NCBI GenBank assembly: GCA_030598125.1
Contig: JAUVQN010000076.1
Coordinates: forward strand, 1-6,972
From: Coriobacteriia bacterium
Lineage (GTDB): Bacteria > Actinomycetota > Coriobacteriia > Anaerosomatales > JAUVQN01
Length of the DNA: 6,972 nucleotides
Reading direction: 5' to 3'
The position numbers and the translations under genes were made by a program. A model generated the notes under the pieces. It saw nothing but the letters and a program-made list of their open reading frames with translations, ran no database searches and had not been told where the DNA came from. Positions 1 to 6,670 of this stretch are shown piece after piece. Each line of letters opens with the position of its first letter. Position 1 is the first letter of the stretch.

Positions 1-1137
1 CGACGAGCCGGGCTGCCGCTTGCCCTGCGTGGCGAGGTTGAACTTGTTCGTGTTCCAGTCGCGCCCGCCGACCATCGCTTTCACGTACCCGTTGCGTGGA
101 TCGATCGACACGAGCGCGCAGTCAGGGTCGCCCTCACGGTTCAGGACCTCGGCGACGACCTGCTCCGCCGTGTCCTGCATGACCGGATCGAGCGTCGTAT
201 GGACCCGGAGGCCACCCTTGAACACGTCCTCGGTGGAGTACTGCTGCTGCAGGATCTTCTTCACGTGCGCGACGAAGTAGGGCGAGTCGTAGACGCCGCC
301 AGGCGACTCGGCGCGTTCGAGTGCGAGCGGTTCCTTGCCCGCGTCGATCGCTTCCTGCCCGGTGATGTAGCCGTTCTCTACCATCTTCTCGAGCACCCAG
401 TAGCGGCGGGCGACCGCCGCTACTGGATCGTCGTAGGGGTTGAACGCCACGGGTCTCTGCGGGAGGCCCGCCAGGAGCGCGGACTCGCCGAGCGTGAGCT
501 CGTTCGCGTGCTTGCCGAAGAAGGTCTTCGCGGCCGCCTCGGCGCCGTACGCGCCCTCCCCGTAGTAGACCGTGTTGAGATAGAAGTTGAGGATCTCTTC
601 TTTCGAGTAGCGCTCCTCCAACTCGAGCGCGAGCCAACCCTCGCGGAACTTTCGCGCGAGGGAGACCTCGTAGCGCTCGTGTTGCAGCACCGTGTTGTCT
701 ATGTACTGCATGGTGATGGTCGAGGCGCCTTCTTCGATCCCGCCCGCCATGAGGTTGATGACTGCGGCGCGCATCACGCCGGGGTAGTCGACCCCTTCAT
801 GCTCGTAGTAGCGCTCGTCTTCGACGGCGATGGATGCATCGACCAGGTCCGTCGAGATCTCTGAGAGCTCCACGAGTTCGCGGTTCTCGAGGTAGAGGTT
901 GGCCATCAGCTGGCCGTCGGACGCATACACCTTGGTGGTCTGTGCGACCTCGAACGCGTCCGGCGAGTCGACATCCGGCAGATCCTCGAGCCACTGGTTC
1001 GCCACGCCGAGGGCCGAGGCAGCACCGAGACCGAGGACGAGCACGACGACCGCTGCGAGGAGGGTCGCCCCCCGCAGTGCGATGACGCCGGGCTTCGTGC
1101 GGTTGCGCCGCTTGCGCTTGCGGCGTCTGCTTGACAT
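1..1137 (-). CDS. Class A penicillin-binding protein (PBP1A-like), C-terminus cut by window edge
   Basis: Bifunctional peptidoglycan synthase: it polymerises lipid II into glycan strands (GT51) and cross-links stem peptides (transpeptidase) on the outer face of the membrane. The frame is open for 379 codons from ATG at 1137 to the window edge. Visible in order: a short Arg/Lys-rich cytoplasmic tail (about 1-16); one membrane anchor (about 18-47); the GT51 domain (about 70-245) with catalytic Glu106 in EDERYYEHEG, the motif GASTITMQ (137-144), the second acidic residue Glu166 in RKFREG, and EILNFYLN; a linker; then the start of the transpeptidase domain (about 340 onward). The visible part ends in RQPGSS, so Ser378 is the expected SxxK nucleophile; the Lys and the SxN and KTG motifs lie outside the window. 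The start is supported by a GGAGGG ribosome-binding site 8 bases upstream. It diverges from the U32 gene and has its own upstream region. An oddity is Met143 where the GT51 motif usually has Gln. The family call is firm; the physiological role relative to the second PBP is unknown. Confidence 0.95.
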   Translation of the reverse strand, partial: MSSRRRKRKRRNRTKPGVIALRGATLLAAVVVLVLGLGAASALGVANQWLEDLPDVDSPDAFEVAQTTKVYASDGQLMANLYLENRELVELSEISTDLVDASIAVEDERYYEHEGVDYPGVMRAAVINLMAGGIEEGASTITMQYIDNTVLQHERYEVSLARKFREGWLALELEERYSKEEILNFYLNTVYYGEGAYGAEAAAKTFFGKHANELTLGESALLAGLPQRPVAFNPYDDPVAAVARRYWVLEKMVENGYITGQEAIDAGKEPLALERAESPGGVYDSPYFVAHVKKILQQQYSTEDVFKGGLRVHTTLDPVMQDTAEQVVAEVLNREGDPDCALVSIDPRNGYVKAMVGGRDWNTNKFNLATQGKRQPGSS

Positions 1138-1242
1138 CCTCGCTCCCTCCGGTCCAGGCTGCAGCCGTCGTACGGACAGCATCGGTGCCGGCCACCCGAT
1201 CGGCGGAAGCAATGCCCGTTCCATCGCTATCGATTCTCCATT
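1138..1242. other. Divergent intergenic region between PBP and U32 genes
   Basis: This 105-base gap lies between two divergent starts, so it must hold the promoters for both unless they lie inside the genes. I see no convincing -35/-10 pair on either strand. Small symmetric elements are present: CCGATCGG at 1196-1203; a possible imperfect hairpin from ATCGGTG (1181-1187) to its bulged partner ending at 1200; and ATCG-CTAT-CGAT at 1223-1234. The last sits 8 bases before the U32 ATG. None is strong enough to call as an operator. Confidence 0.4.
1145..1150 (-). promoter_or_regulatory. Ribosome-binding site of the first PBP gene
   Basis: On the minus strand this reads GGAGGG, about 7-8 bases before the ATG at 1137-1135. 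It fixes the chosen start, which also places the basic tail and membrane anchor in the order expected for a class A PBP. Confidence 0.75.
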
Positions 1243-3678
1243 ATGCCTGATAGGACGCTCGACGTGCGCTCTCCCGAGCTGCTCGTGCCGGCCGGTGAGA
1301 AGGATTCCTTCGTGGCCGCCGTACAGAACGGTGCCGACGCCGTCTACCTGGGGCTCGAGAGCTTCAACGCGCGACGAGGTGCGGTCAACTTCTCCGAGGC
1401 CGACCTCGCGTGGGCGGCCGACTATGCGCACCTTCGGGGCGTGCGCGTGTATCTGACCGCGAACGTCCTCGTGCTGCCCGACGAGATGCCCTCCGCTCTC
1501 GAGCTCGTGGACCGCGCGTGGTTGCTCGGCGTGGACGCGGTGATCGTGCAGGACCTCGGCCTGCTGTCGGTCGTCCACGACCGTCTCCCCGACGTGCGGC
1601 TGCACGCTTCCACGCAGGTCGGCGCGCACAACACACCGACGATCGAGGTGCTTGCGGATGCGGGCGCCTCCCGCGTGACGCTCGCTCGAGAGACCTCGCT
1701 CGACGAGATCGAGGCCCTTTGCGGCTCGACGTCAGTCGAGATCGAGTCGTTCGTGCACGGATCTCTGTGCGTCTGCTACTCGGGCCAGTGTTTGATGTCG
1801 TCGCTCATCGGCGGCCGTTCGGCGAACCGCGGCACGTGCGCGCAGCCGTGCCGGATGCCGTACCGGCTCCTCGACGAGCAGGGGGACACCATCGAGACGC
1901 CGGGGCGTTACCTTCTGAGCCCGAAGGACCTGGCGGGCGTCGAACTCCTCCCCGAACTGGTGCGCACCGGCGTCGCCGCTCTCAAGATCGAAGGCCGCAT
2001 GAAGGCGCCGGAGTACGTTGCGCTCGTGACCGGCGTGTATCGGCGAGCGCTCGACCGTGCTGTCGCCGATCCGGAGGCGTTTCAGGTGACCGAGACCGAA
2101 CGGGACACGCTCGAGGAGGCGTTCAGCCGGGGATTCACTCAGGGCTACCTTGCGGGCGTGGATGACGAGAGACTGATGAGTCTCTCGAGGCCGAACAACC
2201 GGGGCGTACCGGTCGGCCGCGTCACCGCGGCTGGTGCCCGAGAGGCTGAGGTCTCGCTCGACCGAGCGCTCGACGCGGACGACCGGATCGAGTTCTGGAC
2301 GAGTGCGGGGAGGTTCTCCCAGACCGCCGCAGGGCTCTCCGTGGCAGGCCGGAAGGTCCACTCCGCCCCCGTGGGGGAGACGGTCCGCGTCGAGACCGAG
2401 CGAGCGGTCCGCTCCGGCGACCGTGTCTTCCGCGTCGCCAACGCCCGCCTGCTCGAGGCCGCGCGCCGGACGTTCGCTGGACGGCATGACTCAAGGAGGA
2501 TGCCAACCGATGTCAAGGTCGTCGTCCGCAGGGGCGCTCCGCTCCTCATCGAGATGGAGGCCGGTGGCCGCCGCTCGGACGCTCGTGGCGCGGACATAGA
2601 GGACGCGCGCACGCGGGCGGTCACTGCTGACGAGATCGTCGAGCACGTGGGTCGGATGGGCGGCAGCGCCTACGAACCGGTCGCGTGGGACATCGAGCTC
2701 GACTCGGGTGTCGGGGTCCGCTTCTCCGAGCTGCACGACACGCGGCGAAGGGCGCTCGAGGCCCTCGATGCCGTCCGGCTCGAAGCGTACCGTGAGCGGA
2801 GCCCGCGCGGTCCCGAGCTGCGGGCGCCTTCGGGAGGGCCTGCTTCCCGCGGCGGCGTCGAACTCGTCGTGTCGGTCCCGGACGAGGACTCGGCAGCAGC
2901 GTGTCTCGCGGCGGGTGCCGATCGGGTCCTCGTGGCGTGCGACGAGGGCCTGTTGTCCGGGTCGGCCGGAGGCGTGGTGCCGCTGCTACCTCGCGTCGTG
3001 CACGATGCCGAGCTCTCGGGCGTCCTGGAGTGTGCCGGGGACACCGCGGCGGTCTCGGGCAACCTCGGTGTCACGCGGGTGCTCGCTCGGGACGGATGCG
3101 CCTTCGAGGCGGACTGGCCGCTCGGGATCACGAACCCATGGACGGCCATCCGATTCGCGAGGGAGGGGGCTGGCTTCATATGGGCGTCTCCCGAGCTGAA
3201 TGCCGGGCAGCTCTCGGCGCTTGCGAAGGGATCGCCCATTCCCGTGGGGACCGTCGTGTTCGGAAGACAGGAGCTCATGGTCACCGAGCACTGCATGCTG
3301 CAGTCGGCGGGACCCTGCGACCGTTCGTGCGCGTCCTGCGCGCGGCGGGAGCGGCGGTGGTTCCTGGAGGATGAGAAGGGCTACCGCTTCCCCGTCGTGT
3401 CGGACGCGCGGGGGCGCAGTCACATCCTGAACTCGCGCACGCTCGATCTGTCCGCGGCACTCGGAGAGGTCCTCGCGACCGGCGTCGCTGCGATCCGCGT
3501 GGACGTGCGGCTCGCGGAGCACGATCCCGCGAAGGTCACGGCCCACTTCCGCTCGCTGTTGAACGCGGCGTTGGAGGGTGTGGCCGGTGCCGCTGCTCGA
3601 GGGACCCCGAGCGACGCCGGCGGCCTGCGGATCGCCACCGACCCGACGGGGGGTCACTTCTTCCGAGGTGTGCGCTAG
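1243..3678 (+). CDS. U32 family protein with DUF3656, RlhA-like (putative 23S rRNA C2501 hydroxylase)
   Basis: U32 proteins are annotated as peptidases, but characterised members are Fe-S proteins in RNA or ubiquinone hydroxylation; the U32+DUF3656 member RlhA (YdcP) of E. coli makes 5-hydroxycytidine at 23S rRNA position 2501. Seen here: the start PELLVPAG (11-18); a TIM-barrel-like U32 core to about 320; the U32 signature E-x-F-x2-G-S-L-C-x4-G-x-C (168-183); nearby cysteines 176, 178, 183, 199 and 203; KIEGRMK (248-254); FSRGFTQGYL (294-303); a DUF3656-like region (about 400-515); and a C-terminal second module with C684, C692, C696 and C699 that ends in GGHFFRGV. At 811 aa it is longer than E. 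coli RlhA (about 650), because of this C-terminal module. The ATG at 1243 has no clear ribosome-binding site; GTG at 1264, preceded by AGGA at 1252-1255, is a credible alternative that trims seven residues. It is divergent from one PBP and convergent with the other, so it is probably monocistronic. The family is certain; the rRNA substrate is inference. Confidence 0.93.
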   Translation: MPDRTLDVRSPELLVPAGEKDSFVAAVQNGADAVYLGLESFNARRGAVNFSEADLAWAADYAHLRGVRVYLTANVLVLPDEMPSALELVDRAWLLGVDAVIVQDLGLLSVVHDRLPDVRLHASTQVGAHNTPTIEVLADAGASRVTLARETSLDEIEALCGSTSVEIESFVHGSLCVCYSGQCLMSSLIGGRSANRGTCAQPCRMPYRLLDEQGDTIETPGRYLLSPKDLAGVELLPELVRTGVAALKIEGRMKAPEYVALVTGVYRRALDRAVADPEAFQVTETERDTLEEAFSRGFTQGYLAGVDDERLMSLSRPNNRGVPVGRVTAAGAREAEVSLDRALDADDRIEFWTSAGRFSQTAAGLSVAGRKVHSAPVGETVRVETERAVRSGDRVFRVANARLLEAARRTFAGRHDSRRMPTDVKVVVRRGAPLLIEMEAGGRRSDARGADIEDARTRAVTADEIVEHVGRMGGSAYEPVAWDIELDSGVGVRFSELHDTRRRALEALDAVRLEAYRERSPRGPELRAPSGGPASRGGVELVVSVPDEDSAAACLAAGADRVLVACDEGLLSGSAGGVVPLLPRVVHDAELSGVLECAGDTAAVSGNLGVTRVLARDGCAFEADWPLGITNPWTAIRFAREGAGFIWASPELNAGQLSALAKGSPIPVGTVVFGRQELMVTEHCMLQSAGPCDRSCASCARRERRWFLEDEKGYRFPVVSDARGRSHILNSRTLDLSAALGEVLATGVAAIRVDVRLAEHDPAKVTAHFRSLLNAALEGVAGAAARGTPSDAGGLRIATDPTGGHFFRGVR

Positions 3679-3720
3679 GCTCCGCCGCTCCGTCCGGTTT
3701 GCGAGAGTGTCGCGCGTCTA

Positions 3721-3751
3721 GGGCCATCGATCGAAGGCGTGCCTGTGGCCC
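3721..3751. repeat. Inverted repeat between convergent genes, possible weak terminator
   Basis: GGGCCA (3721-3726) is matched by TGGCCC (3746-3751) around a 19-base loop, which itself contains AGGC and GCCT. It sits in the 77-base gap between the U32 stop (3676-3678) and the stop of the second PBP gene (3756-3758), where a shared bidirectional terminator would be expected. There is no T-run on either side and the loop is long, so intrinsic termination is not demonstrated; Rho-dependent termination is as likely. Confidence 0.3.
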
Positions 3752-3755
3752 GCAC

Positions 3756-6479
3756 CTACCGCACGCGCACGGACACGGTGACCGAGTCCGCCTCATCTTC
3801 GTCGTCGGTCACCCAAAGCGTCACGTCGTAGATGCCGGCGGTCTCGAACGCGTGGGTCACGGTGCGTCCGCTCGCCTCGGTCCCGTCGTCGAACTCCCAG
3901 AGGTAGCTCGCGACGTTGCCGTCGTCAGTCGACGTGCTCGCATCGAAGACGACGGGCTCGCCGACGGAAGGTGCGCGGGGCGTGTATGTGAATGCGGCCT
4001 CGGGCGCTGCCGCCGTCGGGGGTCCCGCCGACACGATGAGCGCGACGGCCGTCTCGGTCGTGATCTCGCTCCCGCCGGCCGGCGACTGGTCCGACACGAT
4101 GCCCACCGGCACACCGTCGACCTCCCGCTCCTCGACCGAGTACTCCAGCTCGAGCTGCTTGAGCGCTGCGATGGCATTCTCCTTCGTGAAGCCGATCAAG
4201 TTCGGCAGTGTGACGCGCTTCGGTCCGGTGTGCAGCTGGCAGGAGCCGGGCGACGTGCCGTCCACGAAGAGCCCCTCGCCGGTACGGACGCAGTAGTCGG
4301 TCAGGACCTGGCCCGTGTCGAGGCAGATCTTGAGCGTGGTGACGCCCTCGGGTCGGGTGAAGTCGGAGGCCGGTGTGTCGGCGAGCGCCGCGCGCATGAA
4401 GGCGGCCCAGATCTCCGCGGGGAACGAACCCCCCGTCACGCGGCGTCCGTGCACCGACGTCATCTCACGCTGCGCCTCCGGGTAGCCGACCCACACGGAC
4501 GTCGCCAGCTCAGGAGTGAAGCCCACGAACCAGGCGTCGCGGTACTCCTGCGTGGTGCCGGTCTTGCCTGCGGCCGGTCGGCCGATCGCTGCAGCGGTAC
4601 CCGTGCCGCGCGAGATGACGCCACGGAGCATATCCGTCACCACGTACGCGACGGCCGCGTCGAGTGCAGGTTCAGTGTGGGGAGCGGTCGCGAGCAGGAC
4701 CTCACCCGATGCGTCCTTCACGCTCGTGACGCCGAAGGGCACCGCGTGCGCGCCGCCGTTGGCCAGCGTCCCGTACGCGGACGCCATCTCCAGTGGCGAG
4801 ACGCCGAGCTCGAGTCCCCCGAGGGCGATGGCCGGCACCGGCGTGATCGTGCTCTCGATACCCATGCGTCGAGCGGTCTCGACGACCCGCTCCGCCGAGA
4901 TGTCGAGGACGACCTGAGCGAAGACGGAGTTGACCGACTTCTCCGTCGCCTCCCTGAGGCGCATGGGGCCAGAGCGCCCTCCGTGAGCACCGGTGACGGT
5001 CCACTGCTGCCCCCCGGGGATCGTGAGCGTCTTGGGGCCGGAGTCGTATGTCTGCTCCGACAACACACCGTCCTCTATTGCCGCTGCGAGCACGTAGGGC
5101 TTGAAGGCCGACCCCGGCTGTCGCCGTCCCTGGACGGCCACGTTGAACTGCTGCGTGGAGAAGTCGCTCCCACCGACCATCGCGAGGATCTCGCCGGTGC
5201 GGGGATCGAGCGACACGATCGCCGCTGCCGGGTCCTCCGGCTGGTCGAGCACGCTTGCGGCGGCCTGCTCCGCGGCGGCCTGCAGGTCGAGGTCGAGCGT
5301 GGTCGTGACCTCGAGCCCGCCGCGGTACACGGCGTCGTAGCCGAACTCCTCGGTGAGCCCCGCCTTCACGTACTCCACGAAGTAGGGGGCCGCGGACGAC
5401 GCCTCGGGCAGCCCCGCGACCAGGACGTCAGCGGCGACAGCCTGGTCGTGTTCGGCTTGCGAGATGAATCCCTGGTCGAGCATCTTCTCGAGCACGAGAT
5501 CGCGGCGACCCCGTGCCGCCTCCGGGTCGATGTAGGGAGAGTAGGTGCCAGGCGACTTGATGACTCCCGCCAGGAGCGCCGACTCCGCCAGCGTGAGCTC
5601 ACTCGCCGGCCTTCCGAAGTACGTCCGGGACGCCGTCTCTATGCCGTACGCGCCGTGACCGAAGTAGATGGCGTTGAGGTACATCTCGAGGATCTCGTCT
5701 TTGCCGTGGTCGCGCTCGATGCGATAGGCGAGGATGGCCTCCTTCACCTTCCGTTCGATCGTGTCCTCGCGCTCGACGAACGCGTTCACCACGTACTGCT
5801 GGGTGATCGTCGAGCCCCCTTGCGCCGCCGTGCCCGTGCTGATGTCCACGACCCGGGCCCTGAGGATGCTGAGCGGGTCCACGCCCGCATGTTGGTAGTA
5901 CCGCTCGTCCTCGACGGCGACCACGGAGTCCACGAGATGTGTCGGGAGCTCTCCGAGCGACACCCGGGTCCGGTTCTGTTCTGCGAAGAGCTCGGCGATG
6001 ACCCGCCCGCGCCGATCGTAGACCTTGGTCGTCTGGTCCACGCCCTTGAGAGGCTGGCTCGGGTCGGGGAGGTCTCGAGAGAACGCTGCGTACGCGATAC
6101 CCGCTCCCAGGAAGAGGACGACCATGAGAGCACCCGCGATCCCCAGGCTCCACAGCGCGACGCGACGCCTGCGGGCGCTCTTCTTGGCGGACGCCTGCCG
6201 CGTGCCGCGGGACGAGCCCGATCGCTGCGACGCGCGGCCCGGCTGCGCGGCCCGCCCTGGCCGAGAGGCGCTCGCCGTCCCTAGTGCGCTCTTTCGCGCC
6301 CGGGACGTGGAGCCCTTCGATCGAGACGGGGCGCTCCTGGCTCTCGAGCTCGCGCGCTTCGAGCCGGACGCTGCCGACCCATTGGAGCCGCTTCGGCCGT
6401 GCGTCGAGCCACCGGTCTTCTTCGGGCGCGCCGGCTTCGGTCTCTTCTTCGGTGGACGTCTTCCGCTGCTAGCGCTCAT
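3756..6479 (-). CDS. Class A penicillin-binding protein with PASTA and PKD domains
   Basis: Complete 907-aa bifunctional glycosyltransferase/transpeptidase for peptidoglycan synthesis. Domains in order: a cytoplasmic, low-complexity Ser/Arg/Lys/Gly tail (about 1-107); one membrane anchor (about 107-132); GT51 (about 150-330) with Glu190 in EDERYYQHAG, GGSTITQQ (221-228), Glu247 in RKVKE, and EILEMYLN; the transpeptidase domain (about 415-695) with SxxK at Ser457-Ala-Phe-Lys460, SxN at Ser515-Val-Asn517, and KTGT at 639-642. After this come a Cys-containing linker (C719, C730, C747), a PASTA domain (about 753-818, VTLPNLIG onward) and a PKD domain (about 826-907) with YLWEFDDG and HAFETAGIYDVTLWVTDD. 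All catalytic motifs are intact. PASTA domains bind peptidoglycan fragments and beta-lactams; PKD is an Ig-like extracellular fold often used for adhesion or spacing. The start ATG has only a weak GAGG-type site close by; the next in-frame Met is inside the anchor, so this start is preferred. The gene diverges from tyrS and converges on the U32 gene. Confidence 0.96.
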   Translation of the reverse strand: MSASSGRRPPKKRPKPARPKKTGGSTHGRSGSNGSAASGSKRASSRARSAPSRSKGSTSRARKSALGTASASRPGRAAQPGRASQRSGSSRGTRQASAKKSARRRRVALWSLGIAGALMVVLFLGAGIAYAAFSRDLPDPSQPLKGVDQTTKVYDRRGRVIAELFAEQNRTRVSLGELPTHLVDSVVAVEDERYYQHAGVDPLSILRARVVDISTGTAAQGGSTITQQYVVNAFVEREDTIERKVKEAILAYRIERDHGKDEILEMYLNAIYFGHGAYGIETASRTYFGRPASELTLAESALLAGVIKSPGTYSPYIDPEAARGRRDLVLEKMLDQGFISQAEHDQAVAADVLVAGLPEASSAAPYFVEYVKAGLTEEFGYDAVYRGGLEVTTTLDLDLQAAAEQAAASVLDQPEDPAAAIVSLDPRTGEILAMVGGSDFSTQQFNVAVQGRRQPGSAFKPYVLAAAIEDGVLSEQTYDSGPKTLTIPGGQQWTVTGAHGGRSGPMRLREATEKSVNSVFAQVVLDISAERVVETARRMGIESTITPVPAIALGGLELGVSPLEMASAYGTLANGGAHAVPFGVTSVKDASGEVLLATAPHTEPALDAAVAYVVTDMLRGVISRGTGTAAAIGRPAAGKTGTTQEYRDAWFVGFTPELATSVWVGYPEAQREMTSVHGRRVTGGSFPAEIWAAFMRAALADTPASDFTRPEGVTTLKICLDTGQVLTDYCVRTGEGLFVDGTSPGSCQLHTGPKRVTLPNLIGFTKENAIAALKQLELEYSVEEREVDGVPVGIVSDQSPAGGSEITTETAVALIVSAGPPTAAAPEAAFTYTPRAPSVGEPVVFDASTSTDDGNVASYLWEFDDGTEASGRTVTHAFETAGIYDVTLWVTDDEDEADSVTVSVRVR

Positions 6480-6498
6480 CGCCTCGCTCTACCGCCGA

Positions 6499-6510
6499 CG
6501 TGACCTCACG
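6499..6510. repeat. Short inverted repeat CGTGA-CC-TCACG
   Basis: This is a perfect 5-base-arm palindrome, 20 bases upstream of the second PBP start, so it would lie in that gene's 5' leader if the minus-strand promoter candidate is right. The adjoining GCACGTGC (6510-6517) is also palindromic. Its arm shares the CGTGAG core found twice near the promoters at 6602 and 6616. It could be an operator or chance in GC-rich DNA; no regulator can be named. Confidence 0.3.
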
Positions 6511-6581
6511 CACGTGCGCCCTCACCTGCGGACGCACGCCCTGAGCGGGCTGCCGACGGGAGAGAGCGCGGGGTTCCTTCG

Positions 6582-6590
6582 TGCTAGTAT
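6582..6590 (+). promoter_or_regulatory. tyrS: Candidate extended -10 promoter for tyrS
   Basis: TGC-TAGTAT reads as an extended -10 element (TGn followed by a hexamer matching TATAAT at 4 of 6 positions), in an otherwise very GC-rich gap. No -35 hexamer is visible 17 bases upstream, which is acceptable for extended -10 promoters. Transcription would begin near 6597, giving a leader of roughly 70-75 bases that includes the hairpin at 6621-6644. Confidence 0.45.
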
Positions 6591-6615
6591 GACCTGCAAA
6601 ACGTGAGCCAGGCAA
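6586..6615 (-). promoter_or_regulatory. Candidate promoter for the PASTA/PKD PBP gene
   Basis: On the minus strand TTGCCT (6615-6610) and CATACT (6591-6586) are 18 bases apart, each matching the sigma-70-type consensus at 4 of 6 positions. Transcription would start around 6579, leaving a leader of about 100 bases before the ATG at 6479. The -10 overlaps the plus-strand tyrS -10 candidate, so the two promoters would compete for the same DNA. This is inference from sequence only. Confidence 0.35.
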
Positions 6616-6622
6616 CGTGAGC
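6600..6622. repeat. Direct repeat AACGTGAGC, two copies
   Basis: AACGTGAGC occurs at 6600-6608 and again at 6614-6622, a 14-base period. The copies flank the putative minus-strand -35 and lie just downstream of the predicted tyrS transcription start. The position suits a regulator binding site, but the 14-base spacing is not one full or two full helical turns, and no known operator is recognised. Confidence 0.4.
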
Positions 6623-6644
6623 GGCCGCCCCTCTGGGCGGCTGC
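6621..6644 (+). promoter_or_regulatory. tyrS: Stable hairpin in the tyrS leader
   Basis: GCGGCCGCCC (6621-6630) pairs with GGGCGGCTGC (6635-6644) over a CTCT loop, giving ten pairs with one G-U. It stands 14 bases before the ribosome-binding site. It lacks a T-run, so it is not an intrinsic terminator; it could protect the 5' end of the mRNA or tune translation. The leader is too short, and lacks the usual conserved elements, for a standard T-box. Confidence 0.5.
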
Positions 6645-6658
6645 GTGTGCGCAGGCAC

Positions 6659-6665
6659 AGGAGGT
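6659..6665 (+). promoter_or_regulatory. tyrS: Ribosome-binding site of tyrS
   Basis: AGGAGGT lies 5 bases before the GTG at 6671. It is a near-perfect match to the anti-Shine-Dalgarno sequence and decides the non-ATG start of tyrS. Confidence 0.85.
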
Positions 6666-6670
6666 AGCAG

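Noticed and set aside
134..1195. Several open frames of 80-220 codons on both strands over the first PBP
   Set aside because: All overlap the clear PBP reading frame on the minus strand (1137 to 1) and have low-complexity Arg/Gly/Ala-rich translations with no family features.
3721..3751. Strong intrinsic terminator between the convergent genes
   Set aside because: Only a six-base inverted repeat with a 19-base loop and no T-run is present, so it is reported as a weak inverted repeat instead.
3699..6284. 861-codon open frame on the plus strand opposite the second PBP
   Set aside because: It is a shadow of the PBP gene. The translation is rich in Arg, His, Asp and Gly without recognisable motifs, as expected for the antisense of a high-GC gene, while the minus strand encodes an intact, motif-complete PBP.
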